Source: Acidimicrobiia bacterium
GTDB lineage: Bacteria > Actinomycetota > Acidimicrobiia > IMCC26256 > BP-133
Assembly: GCA_025923175.1 (NCBI GenBank)
Contig: JAICGL010000029.1
Span: 1 to 14,723, forward strand
Direction of reading: 5' to 3'
Length of the DNA: 14,723 nt
The stretch's first letter is position 1. The number at the start of each line of letters is the position of its first letter. The notes beneath the pieces are model-generated. The model was not told the origin of the DNA, did no database searches, and saw only the letters and a list, made by a program, of their open reading frames with translations. Position numbers and translations under genes: made by a program. This document shows, one piece after another, positions 6,711-13,781 of this stretch.

Positions 6711-7198
6711 CCGACGAGCTACCCGAAGAACTCGACGTCACCGTTGCCCGGCCCTACAAGGTGCCCGACAACCGCAAGCGCCGGATCGCGGCCTGGTGCT
6801 ACGTGGTGACGGCCGCCGCCTGCGCTGCTGGGGCCGTGAGCTCCGGCAACGGCGGGCTGCTGGTCGCCGCCGTGTTCCTCGCGCTTGTCGCCGTCTACCA
6901 CTTCGCCTGTGCCTGGCCGTTGCAGCTCGACGAGACCGGCGCGCTGGCCGCGTCGGCCGCAGCCACCGGCTTCCCGGTGGGCCACGCCTCGGCCCAGCTC
7001 GCCTGGCGCGGCCTGCGCAGCCGTCCGGTCTGGCGCGTGCTCCTTTACTCCGCCGACGAGCCGCCCTCGAAGCGGGGCCTCGTCGAGCTCGACGCCGTCA
7101 ACGGCGAGATCCTCGGCAGCTACACCGAGGACAACCCCGAGGACTGGTCCGCCTACGGCTTCTCCTCCGGAGGATCCCCGCCCGCGTCGGCTTCCTGA
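6707..7198 (+). CDS. Small two-helix membrane protein of unknown function
   Basis: I do not recognise a named family. The 163-residue product starts at ATG 6707 in an ATGA overlap with the HIT gene, a strong indication of translational coupling. A charged N-terminus (PYKVPDNRKRRI at 16-27) precedes two hydrophobic segments at about 27-46 and 49-70, separated by a short glycine-rich turn, so the protein is probably a helical hairpin. The remaining 90 residues are soluble and end in a low-complexity tail (SSGGSPPASAS). The segment GLVELDAVNGEILGSYTED at 124-142 resembles the strand-turn-strand of PepSY-like proteins, but this is only an impression. By position it replaces the phosphatidylinositol phosphate synthase gene found after thrS-HIT in mycobacteria. 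Its last 46 bases overlap the convergent membrane gene. Confidence 0.8.
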   Translation: MTDELPEELDVTVARPYKVPDNRKRRIAAWCYVVTAAACAAGAVSSGNGGLLVAAVFLALVAVYHFACAWPLQLDETGALAASAAATGFPVGHASAQLAWRGLRSRPVWRVLLYSADEPPSKRGLVELDAVNGEILGSYTEDNPEDWSAYGFSSGGSPPASAS

Positions 7199-8556
7199 CC
7201 CAGCTGCCAGCGGGCGTTGTGGCGGGAGGCCCATAGGAACGCGGCGCCGAGACCGCCGGCGAGGCCCCACACCAGACCAAGGAACAGGACGGTGATCGGG
7301 TTCGGTTGGGCGCTGATCAGCGTTCCGATTCCCGGGCCCCGCCCCTGGAGGAGCCCCAGCGCACTGTCCAGACCGCCCGAGGATTCCGGTGGGGCGATGG
7401 CGGCCACGAGCGAGACCCGGCCGACCAGCGCCAGCAGCCAGGCGGCGCCGGCGAACCCCAACGCCGTTGCCGCGCCGGCGGCCAGCGCGTCCTGCTCCTG
7501 CGTTGGGCGCAAATGCTCCAGGCGACGCCAGACCACACCGGCGACGGTCAGCGGAGCGACGAGCAGAACGGCGAAGAGCCATACCGGTGCGGCACCGGCG
7601 TCCAGGCCGGGCGGCAGCCCGAAGCGCGCCAGGCTCAGGTGCCCGATCGGCTGGGCGAACAAGGACCCCAGACCGAGGGCGGCGCCCATGGCGAAGTCGG
7701 CCATGACCGCGCCGAAGCTCAGCCCGACCACCGGCAGGCCGAACAGCAGCGCCACCTGCGCGCCGTTGCGGTCCACGACCACGAGCGAGAACACCAGCCC
7801 GACAAAGGCGAACGCGGCCGACACCACCAGGAATGCCACGGCGCCCTCGCCCGCCCGCCGGGCCAGCGGACGGTACGCCGCCGCCAACGCCGGGCCCATG
7901 CGATAACTCTGCCGGTGCAGCCAGAGCCAACCCCACAACAGGAGCAGCACCGTTGCGTAGAACCAGACCTCACCGCCGTTCAACCGGCTGCCGAATCCCG
8001 AGCCGGGGCGGGAGCGCTGATCCAGGACCCCGGCGATCACTCCCAGGGCCACCCCGCCGGCCGCCGCCAGCTTGACGGCGTAGCCGATCCGGCGCCGCCG
8101 CTCGTCCGGCAGTCGGGGCCGGGCGAAGCGCAGCGCCGCCCCCATCGCCAGCCCGCCCACGACCGCCCACGGCAGCGGCAGGAACCCGAGGGCCAGCGCG
8201 GAGCCGTTCTCCCTGCCGAAGCTGACGGCGGTCTTGGCTCCGAATGCGGCAAACGCCAGGTGCGAACCCATGGCGGCGCCATAGCCGGCCGCACCGAATT
8301 TCCCGGAGGTCGCCACCCCCGCCACGGCACCGAACAACGCCGAGATCGCGAACAGCACCGCCAGCATCACGGTCACACCGAGCCCGACCAGCGGCCAGTC
8401 GTTGGTCAGCCACCCCGGCAAGCGCAAGCCCGACCAGATCGGTGGGGCGGGAGGTGGCGCCGGCGGCCCCACCTCCGGATCCACCGGCCGCCCACACGTC
8501 GGGCAGAACCGCGCCGCCGCCGGTAACTCCGAACCACATCGCGCACATGAAGCCAT
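7153..8556 (-). CDS. Zinc-ribbon polytopic membrane protein
   Basis: A 467-residue protein of unknown function. An N-terminal zinc ribbon CARCGSELPAAARFCPTCG (cysteines 4, 7, 18 and 21) is followed by a proline-rich linker (30-40). About nine to ten hydrophobic segments follow, near 54-80, 92-110, 127-143, 158-178, 197-213, 238-260, 266-287, 325-343, 358-386 and 421-443, with an acidic C-terminus (EADAGGDPPEEKP). The architecture resembles actinobacterial zinc-ribbon membrane proteins of the streptophobe kind, but I cannot assign a family with confidence. The start is ATG 8556 (MASCARCG), which leaves the first zinc cysteines complete. It is divergent from the tricorn gene, 84 bases away, and its 3' end overlaps the preceding plus-strand gene. 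The zinc ribbon should face the cytoplasm if the first helix follows the usual orientation; this is inference. Confidence 0.85.
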   Translation of the reverse strand: MASCARCGSELPAAARFCPTCGRPVDPEVGPPAPPPAPPIWSGLRLPGWLTNDWPLVGLGVTVMLAVLFAISALFGAVAGVATSGKFGAAGYGAAMGSHLAFAAFGAKTAVSFGRENGSALALGFLPLPWAVVGGLAMGAALRFARPRLPDERRRRIGYAVKLAAAGGVALGVIAGVLDQRSRPGSGFGSRLNGGEVWFYATVLLLLWGWLWLHRQSYRMGPALAAAYRPLARRAGEGAVAFLVVSAAFAFVGLVFSLVVVDRNGAQVALLFGLPVVGLSFGAVMADFAMGAALGLGSLFAQPIGHLSLARFGLPPGLDAGAAPVWLFAVLLVAPLTVAGVVWRRLEHLRPTQEQDALAAGAATALGFAGAAWLLALVGRVSLVAAIAPPESSGGLDSALGLLQGRGPGIGTLISAQPNPITVLFLGLVWGLAGGLGAAFLWASRHNARWQLGQEADAGGDPPEEKP

Positions 8557-8640
8557 CCCCGCAATTGTGGCGTCAGGGAACGGTGACAGCGGACCTGCGC
8601 CCAGTATGTGGAAGCGGCTGGAGCGTTAGCCTGCAGAGCT

Positions 8641-11600
8641 ATGCCCCAGACCAGCGGTTATCTACGGCATCCCAGTCTGCGGGGGGACACGATCGCCTTC
8701 GTCACGGAGGACGATCTGTGGTCGGTGCCGGCGGCGGGGGGGATCGCCCGGCGGCTGACGGCCAACCTTTCCGAGGTCAGCCATCCGGCGCTGTCGCCGG
8801 ACGGGGAGCATGTCGCCTTCACCAGCCGGGAGGAGCACCACCCGGAGGTGTACTGCATGCCGGCCACCGGCGGGCCGGCAGCCCGCGTCACGTTCCTCGG
8901 GGCCAACTCCACCGTGCGCGGGTGGACGCCCGACGGGCGGATCCTCTTCACCTCAGAAGCCGCGCAGCCATTCGCCCACATGATCCACGCCTATGCCGTC
9001 GCGCCCGGAGGCGGGCCGGTGGAGCGGCTGCCGTACGGGCCGACGCGGGAGATCGGCTACGGGCCGAGCGGCAGACCCGGGGGACGGGGGGTGTCCCCCC
9101 GACAGCGCCGGCGTGAGCCGGCTGAGGCAGCGAAGACGCCGGTCGTCCTCGGTCGCAATACCGCCGACCCGGCGCGCTGGAAGCGATACCGGGGTGGCAC
9201 GGCCGGTGACCTGTGGATCGACCCCAAAGGGAACGGCCAGTTCGACCGGCTCATCCGCCTGCCCGGCAACCCCGCCTCCCCGATGTGGATCGGGGAGAGG
9301 ATCTGGTTCCTCTCCGACCACGAGGGAATCGGCAACCTCTACTCCGCGAAGCTCGACGGCACCGACCTCCGGCGCCACACCGACCACGACGAGTACTACG
9401 CCCGCTTCGCCAAGACCGACGGCAGCCGGATCGTCTACCAGCACGCCGCCGAGATCTGGATCCACGACCCGTCGTCAGATGAAGGACATCGGGTCGAGAT
9501 CGACCTTCACAGCCCCCGGGTGCAGCGCCACCGCAGGTTCGTGCCCGCCGACCGATACCTCGGCGACTTCACCCTGCACCCCGCCGGTCACTCCATCGCC
9601 CTCGGAACCCGCGGGAAGCTCTTCACGATGCCCCTGTGGGAGGAGGCCGTCCGCCAGTACGGCCGGCCCGACGGGGTCCGGTACCGGCTGGCGAAGTGGA
9701 TCGGCGACGGCTCGTCGATCGTCGTCGTGAGCGACGAGGGCGGCGAGGACGGCATCGAAATCCACAAAGCCGGCGACGCCGTCGGCTGGAGGCTCGAACC
9801 GCTCGACCTCGGCTGCATCACCGACCTGGCCACCCCGCCGTCGGGGGTGCACATCGCCGTGGCGAACCACCGCCACGAGTTGCACCTCGTCGACCTCGAC
9901 AAGGGAACCTCCCGGCTCCTCGACCGCTCCGAGCACGGTGCCCTCGACGGCGTGGTCTGGTCACCCGATGGCCGGTGGGTGGCGTACAGCTTCGCCACCA
10001 CCCCTCGCACCCGGTCGATCAAGCTGTGCGAGATCGCCACGGGCGCCACACACCTGGTGACGAAGCCGGAGTTCCGGGACGTGCACCCGTCATGGGATCC
10101 CGACGGGAAGTTCCTCTACTTCCTCTCCTACCGGGTGTTCGATCCCGTCTACGACTCGCTCTACTTCGACCTCGGCTTCCCCCGGGCCATCCGCCCCTAC
10201 CTGGTGACGCTGTCGGCCGAGGAGCGTTCCCCGTTCGTTCCGCGGCCGAAGGGGATGGGCGGAGCGGGCCCGAAGCCCGCCGCCGAACCGGAGAAGAAGC
10301 CGGAACAGAAAGCAGATCAGAAGCCGGAGAAGCAAGCGCAGAAGAAGGGAGACAAGAAGAAGCCCGGACCGGTGGAGCCGCCGGCCGGCTCGGCGCCGAT
10401 GCGCATCGACCTCGAGGGCATCACCGAACGGATCGTGCCGGTGCCGGTCCCGGAGGGTCGTTACTCGCAGGTGGCGGGCATCAAGGGAAAGATCCTGCTG
10501 ACCTCGTGGCCGGTGCAGGGCAGCCTCGGCCGGGACTCGTTCTCAGGCGGCCCTGGGCCCCGGGGTTCGCTGGAGGTCTACGACCTGAACGAGCAGCGCC
10601 ACGACGTGCTGGCCAGCGGGATCAACAGCTTCGAGGTCTCGCGTGACGGCCAGGCGCTCGCCTACCGCGCCGGCCGCCGCCTCCGGGTCGTCAAAGCGGG
10701 GGAGAAGCCGCCCGACGGCGACGACGGTGCCAGCCGCCGTACCGGTTGGCTCGACCTCGACCGGGTGCGGGTCTCGGTCGACCCCGGCAGCGAGTGGATG
10801 CAAATGTTCAAGGAGGCCTGGCGGCTCCAGCGCGACCACTTCTGGGCGGAGGACATGTCGGGGGTCGACTGGTGGCTGGTCCTCGACCGGTACATGCCCC
10901 TCGTCGGGAAGGTGGCCACCCGTCTCGAGTTCTCAGACCTCATGTGGGAGATGCAGGGCGAGCTCGGCACGTCGCACGCCTACGAGCTCGGAGGCGACTA
11001 CCGGCCGGCTCCCGCCTACCTCGTCGCGCACCTGGCCGCCAACCTGGCCTACGAGCCCGATCCGAACGGCACAGGCAATGGCACCTGGCGGTTCGCCCAC
11101 CTCGTCGAAGGCGATCCGTGGGACCCGGAGTCGGGCTCGCCGCTGCGGGCGCCCGGTGTTCGGATCTCGGAGGGAGACCGGCTCCTGGCCGTCAACGGGC
11201 GTCCCGTCAACGCCGTCACCACGCCGGCGTCACTGCTCGTCAACCAGGCCGGGCTGGCGGTGGAGCTGACCGTGGCGAAGTCCGACGGCACCGGCAAACG
11301 CAGCGTCGTCGTCGCGACCCTGCGCGACGACCGCCCTGCCCGCTACCGGGAGTGGGTGTCGTCCAACCGGGCCAAGGTCCACGAGATGACCAAGGGCCGG
11401 GTGGGCTACCTCCACGTGCCCGACATGGGCGCCAGGGGCTATGCCGAGTTCCACCGCTCGTACCTCGCCGAGGTCGAGCGGGAGGCGCTGATCGTCGACG
11501 TCCGCTTCAACGGCGGGGGCCACGTCAGCCAGTTGGTGCTGGAGAAGTTGGCCCGGCGCCGCATCGGTTACGACGTCAGCCGATGGGGCGAGCCTGAGCC

Positions 11601-12267
11601 CTACCCGGCCGACTCGCCGGCCGGGCCGCTTGTGGCGGTGACGAACGAGCACGCCGGTTCCGACGGCGACATCTTCACCCACTGCTTCAAGCTGCTCGGG
11701 CTCGGGCCGGTGGTCGGCAAGCGCACGTGGGGCGGCGTCATCGGCATCTCCCCGCGCCACGCTCTCGTCGACGGCAGCCTCACGACGCAGCCGGAGTACG
11801 CCTTCTGGTTCAGCGACGTCGGGTGGAGCGTCGAGAACTACGGGACCGATCCCGATGTCGAGGTCGACATCCGTCCCCAGGACCATGTGGCCGGCGCCGA
11901 TCCCCAGCTCGACAAGGCCGTGGAGCTGGCGCTGTCCGCCCTGAGCGAGCACCGCCCGCTCATCGCCGACCTCGCCCAGCGCCCCCGGCTCGAGCTGCCG
12001 ACCCTCCCGCCCCGCGACCAGCCCGCCGGCAACGGCGCAGCGGCCGCGTCCGCTGAGCCCGAACAACCCGCCGCCGCCCGGCCGGTGAGGAAGCGGGCAC
12101 CGGCTGCTACCAAGGCCGCAGGTGCCGCACCTCGCCCCGCAAAAGCAGCACCTGCGGCCAAGGCAGCTCCGCCCTCTCCAAAAGAGGTCTTCAAGGGGGG
12201 ACCGAAGGGTTCTCGGGTGGCCGGGCGGACGGCCGGCAAGCCAGCGCCTCGTCGAAGGGACCGCTAG
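8641..12267 (+). CDS. Tricorn-type protease (beta-propeller, PDZ, S41 peptidase)
   Basis: Large cytoplasmic serine protease that trims oligopeptides downstream of the proteasome or other proteases. It is 1208 residues. Domains in order: an N-terminal six-bladed propeller (about 1-300), a seven-bladed propeller (about 305-690), a helical segment (715-790), a PDZ domain (about 795-895) and a C-terminal S41 peptidase core (about 910-1115). The catalytic set by analogy with Thermoplasma tricorn is H779 (GTSHAYE), S1007 in AGSDGD with D1008, and E1065 (SVENYG), all present. ATG 8641 starts the conserved GYLRHPSLRGD; an upstream GTG at 8608 is unlikely. Oddities: a 22-residue insertion at about 144-165 that coincides with a repeat element, a lysine/glutamate/proline linker at 541-580, and a lysine- and alanine-rich tail from about 1125. 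No signal peptide is seen. Confidence 0.93.
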   Translation: MPQTSGYLRHPSLRGDTIAFVTEDDLWSVPAAGGIARRLTANLSEVSHPALSPDGEHVAFTSREEHHPEVYCMPATGGPAARVTFLGANSTVRGWTPDGRILFTSEAAQPFAHMIHAYAVAPGGGPVERLPYGPTREIGYGPSGRPGGRGVSPRQRRREPAEAAKTPVVLGRNTADPARWKRYRGGTAGDLWIDPKGNGQFDRLIRLPGNPASPMWIGERIWFLSDHEGIGNLYSAKLDGTDLRRHTDHDEYYARFAKTDGSRIVYQHAAEIWIHDPSSDEGHRVEIDLHSPRVQRHRRFVPADRYLGDFTLHPAGHSIALGTRGKLFTMPLWEEAVRQYGRPDGVRYRLAKWIGDGSSIVVVSDEGGEDGIEIHKAGDAVGWRLEPLDLGCITDLATPPSGVHIAVANHRHELHLVDLDKGTSRLLDRSEHGALDGVVWSPDGRWVAYSFATTPRTRSIKLCEIATGATHLVTKPEFRDVHPSWDPDGKFLYFLSYRVFDPVYDSLYFDLGFPRAIRPYLVTLSAEERSPFVPRPKGMGGAGPKPAAEPEKKPEQKADQKPEKQAQKKGDKKKPGPVEPPAGSAPMRIDLEGITERIVPVPVPEGRYSQVAGIKGKILLTSWPVQGSLGRDSFSGGPGPRGSLEVYDLNEQRHDVLASGINSFEVSRDGQALAYRAGRRLRVVKAGEKPPDGDDGASRRTGWLDLDRVRVSVDPGSEWMQMFKEAWRLQRDHFWAEDMSGVDWWLVLDRYMPLVGKVATRLEFSDLMWEMQGELGTSHAYELGGDYRPAPAYLVAHLAANLAYEPDPNGTGNGTWRFAHLVEGDPWDPESGSPLRAPGVRISEGDRLLAVNGRPVNAVTTPASLLVNQAGLAVELTVAKSDGTGKRSVVVATLRDDRPARYREWVSSNRAKVHEMTKGRVGYLHVPDMGARGYAEFHRSYLAEVEREALIVDVRFNGGGHVSQLVLEKLARRRIGYDVSRWGEPEPYPADSPAGPLVAVTNEHAGSDGDIFTHCFKLLGLGPVVGKRTWGGVIGISPRHALVDGSLTTQPEYAFWFSDVGWSVENYGTDPDVEVDIRPQDHVAGADPQLDKAVELALSALSEHRPLIADLAQRPRLELPTLPPRDQPAGNGAAAASAEPEQPAAARPVRKRAPAATKAAGAAPRPAKAAPAAKAAPPSPKEVFKGGPKGSRVAGRTAGKPAPRRRDR
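9077..9133 (+). repeat. GC-rich palindromic repeat element, copy in tricorn gene
   Basis: Matches 13613-13669 at 47 of 57 positions, and at 39 of the first 44. Its core is a short-loop hairpin CGGGGGG-TGT-CCCCCCG at 9085-9101. Translated in frame it supplies an arginine-rich peptide (GRGVSPRQRRREP) between the conserved segments EIGYGPSG and VVLGRNTADPARWKRY of the protease. This is a place where related tricorn proteins, as far as I recall, have no such insert. Confidence 0.7.
12114..12159 (+). repeat. 12-bp perfect inverted repeat inside the tricorn 3' coding end
   Basis: GGCCGCAGGTGC (12114-12125) and GCACCTGCGGCC (12148-12159) are exact reverse complements separated by 22 bases. They encode alanine-rich tail residues around 1158-1173. 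A stable mRNA hairpin is possible. Alanine codons GCC and GCA on both sides make chance formation easier, so function is uncertain. Confidence 0.6.
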
Positions 12268-12270
12268 CAA

Positions 12271-12284
12271 CGCGAGATCTCGCG
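12271..12284. repeat. Perfect 14-bp palindrome in convergent intergenic gap
   Basis: CGCGAGATCTCGCG is its own reverse complement. It begins four bases after the tricorn stop codon and directly abuts the larger inverted repeat at 12285-12333. It could be part of a compound repeat unit or a protein-binding site. Confidence 0.65.
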
Positions 12285-12333
12285 ACGTTGGGGACGAGAT
12301 CAACCACCCAGACGTCGATTTCGTCCCCAACGT
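12285..12333. repeat. Long inverted repeat between convergent genes
   Basis: ACGTTGGGGACGA (12285-12297) and TCGTCCCCAACGT (12321-12333) are exact reverse complements. In RNA the stem extends inward by four more pairs (one G-U), giving about 17 bp with a 15-base loop. It lies between the 3' ends of the tricorn and EAL genes. Neither strand has a T-run after the stem, so it is not a classical intrinsic terminator. A bidirectional transcript 3'-end stabiliser or a dispersed REP-like repeat are the likely explanations. Confidence 0.7.
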
Positions 12334-12402
12334 TGGTCCACGGAGCGGCGAAGGAAGCGTCCGGTAGTGCCGGGACTGCGTGCGGGCAGGGCGGGGCGGA
12401 AG

Positions 12403-13446
12403 TCAATGCGCTCGCAGCGGGAAAGTCTGGAGCGCCCGGCGGAGGTAGGCCTCGGCGTCGGCCGGGTCCATGGGGCGGGCGAAGAGGAAGCCTTGGCCGG
12501 CGGGGCAGCCCAGCTGCACGAGCCGCGCCAGCTGTTCCGTCGTCTCGATTCCTTTGGCGACCAAGGGGATGTCGCGATCGCCCGCCTCGGAGAGCGCGGC
12601 GGTGAGGAGCCGGCCGGCATGGAGGACCGAGGCCGCGCCGTGGCCGTCCTCGTCGACCGCCTTTCCGAGCAGGGCGGTGACGCCCCGGTCGATCTTCACC
12701 AGGCGGACGGGTCGGTGCCACAACCAGGAGTCGAACGCCGGCGCGCCGCTGCGGCTGTCCCGGCGGGGAGCGCCGACGTCGTCGATGGCGAGCCCGATGC
12801 CGAGGTCGCCCAGGGCTGACAGGTTCCTCACGGCCGGCTCCAGCGGCTCGGCGTAGGCCGCCGCCTCGGTCACCTCCACGACGAGCCGCTCGGCGGGCAG
12901 GTCGGAAGAATCGAGCGCCCGGGCGGCCCGGTCGACCAGCCCGGGGTCGCGCAGCTCGACCGCCGAGAGGTTCACCGTCACGTCGACGGTGTCGGCGTCG
13001 GCGAGCCGCGCCCGCCACTGCGCCAGCCGCCGCGGACCCTCCTCGAGTACCCACCCGCCGATTTGGACGATCAGGCCTGACTCTTCGGCCAGAGGCATGA
13101 ACTGCGCCGGTCCGAGCAGTCCCTTCGACCAGTGCCGCCACCGGCAGAGCGCTTCGAAGGCGATCGTGTGCCCGGCCTGCAGGTCGACGATCGGGTGGTA
13201 GCGCAGGACCAGGTCGCCGGCGACCAGGGCGTCGCGAAGGTCGGCTTCCATGGTGATCCGCTCCACCAGTGCCGCCGTCTGCGCCATCGACAGCGACCGC
13301 TCCGCCGGCATCGCCAGCAGAAGTTCCTCGAGGTCGGCTCCGGTAGCACCGGCCGCCGGTAGCGGCAGGGCTCGACCCGCTCGGGACAGCAAGGCGGCCG
13401 CCGCCGCGCCGAGAGCGCCGACGCGGCCGGAAAACGATCCTGACAT
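12403..13446 (-). CDS. EAL-domain protein, probably degenerate (c-di-GMP phosphodiesterase fold)
   Basis: A 347-residue protein with an alanine-rich N-terminus (1-40) and an EAL domain from about 72 to 340. The fold is clear: EALCRW (E98), VTVNLS (N159), VVEVTE (E191, E194), IDDVG (D222, D223), VKID (K251) and GCPAGQGFLFARP (Q318). However, the catalytic VAEGVE motif reads VAKGIE, putting lysine at residue 298 where active enzymes have glutamate. The DDFGTGYSSL loop is replaced by DDVGAPRRDSRSGAP and is longer than usual. So c-di-GMP hydrolysis is doubtful and a binding or scaffold role is possible. No GGDEF, PAS or membrane domain is present. The start is ATG 13446, supported by GGAGGG at 13460-13455 eight bases upstream; the frame continues to 13641 without coding character. 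Confidence 0.88.
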   Translation of the reverse strand: MSGSFSGRVGALGAAAAALLSRAGRALPLPAAGATGADLEELLLAMPAERSLSMAQTAALVERITMEADLRDALVAGDLVLRYHPIVDLQAGHTIAFEALCRWRHWSKGLLGPAQFMPLAEESGLIVQIGGWVLEEGPRRLAQWRARLADADTVDVTVNLSAVELRDPGLVDRAARALDSSDLPAERLVVEVTEAAAYAEPLEPAVRNLSALGDLGIGLAIDDVGAPRRDSRSGAPAFDSWLWHRPVRLVKIDRGVTALLGKAVDEDGHGAASVLHAGRLLTAALSEAGDRDIPLVAKGIETTEQLARLVQLGCPAGQGFLFARPMDPADAEAYLRRALQTFPLRAH

Positions 13447-13548
13447 TGAGGGTTCCCTCCGTGGAACTCGATCGTCGACCCAATCGGCCCGCCGGCGCCA
13501 TCTCTGAGGGCTCAAGTTTCCGATCGATCTGACCGATATGACACCAAT

Positions 13549-13564
13549 CTGTCCGGGCGGACAG
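13549..13564. promoter_or_regulatory. Operator-like dyad in divergent intergenic region
   Basis: CTGTCCG-GG-CGGACAG is a perfect 7-bp inverted repeat with a two-base centre. It is 102 bases upstream of the EAL start and 34 bases upstream of the ATG at 13599. The short spacer and placement between divergent genes suit a dimeric repressor site (for example TetR- or GntR-type). No regulator gene is in the window, so the binder is unknown. Confidence 0.5.
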
Positions 13565-13598
13565 CGGTCTAAGCAAGGCCTCAGGGGGGTCAGCGCAC

Positions 13599-13763
13599 AT
13601 GGAACTGTCGGGCCGGGGGATGGGGGGAGTCCCCCCGACAACGGCGGCGGGAGCCGCCAAGGACAGCGATCAGAGAATGGCCGTCCTCGCCCTGCTGGTG
13701 ATCGTTCTGGCCGCCGGCCTCGGTACGCTCGGCGTCGTGTTCTCGGGGTTCTCGCTCATCTAA
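13599..13763 (+). CDS. Possible small single-pass membrane protein (54 aa)
   Basis: An unannotated-size ORF beginning ATG 13599, with AGGGGGG at 13583-13589 about nine bases upstream as ribosome site, and ending at TAA 13761-13763. Residues 27-46 (MAVLALLVIVLAAGLGTLGV) form one strong hydrophobic helix followed by VFSGFSLI. A shorter version from ATG 13677 would be 28 residues, almost all helix, but has a poor ribosome site. The N-terminal half is encoded by the palindromic repeat element. The stop lies only 18 bases before the hydrolase start, in the same reading frame, so the two could be cotranscribed. I recognise no family; the coding status is uncertain. Confidence 0.45.
   Translation: MELSGRGMGGVPPTTAAGAAKDSDQRMAVLALLVIVLAAGLGTLGVVFSGFSLI
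13613..13669 (+). repeat. GC-rich palindromic repeat element, copy upstream of hydrolase
   Basis: The second clear copy of the element in the tricorn gene: 47 of 57 positions agree, with no gaps. The core hairpin is GGGGGG-AGT-CCCCCC at 13622-13636. Here it overlaps the first half of the possible small ORF, in a different reading frame relative to the element than in the tricorn gene. Confidence 0.7.
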
Positions 13764-13781
13764 CGACGGCCGCCTGACCGC

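Noticed and set aside
6719..7936. 405-codon minus-strand frame across two genes
   Set aside because: Covers the small membrane gene antisense and the zinc-ribbon gene out of frame; composition is non-protein-like.
8577..8627. ECF-sigma promoter (GGAAC and CGTT) before the tricorn gene
   Set aside because: The two motifs are 42 bases apart, far from the usual 16-17, so the pairing is chance.
12285..12333. Ordinary rho-independent terminator
   Set aside because: The stem is strong, but neither strand has a T-tract directly after it.
12191..13660. 489-codon minus-strand frame overlapping the EAL gene
   Set aside because: Arginine/glycine/proline-rich frame-shifted shadow; the EAL frame has the family motifs and a good ribosome site.
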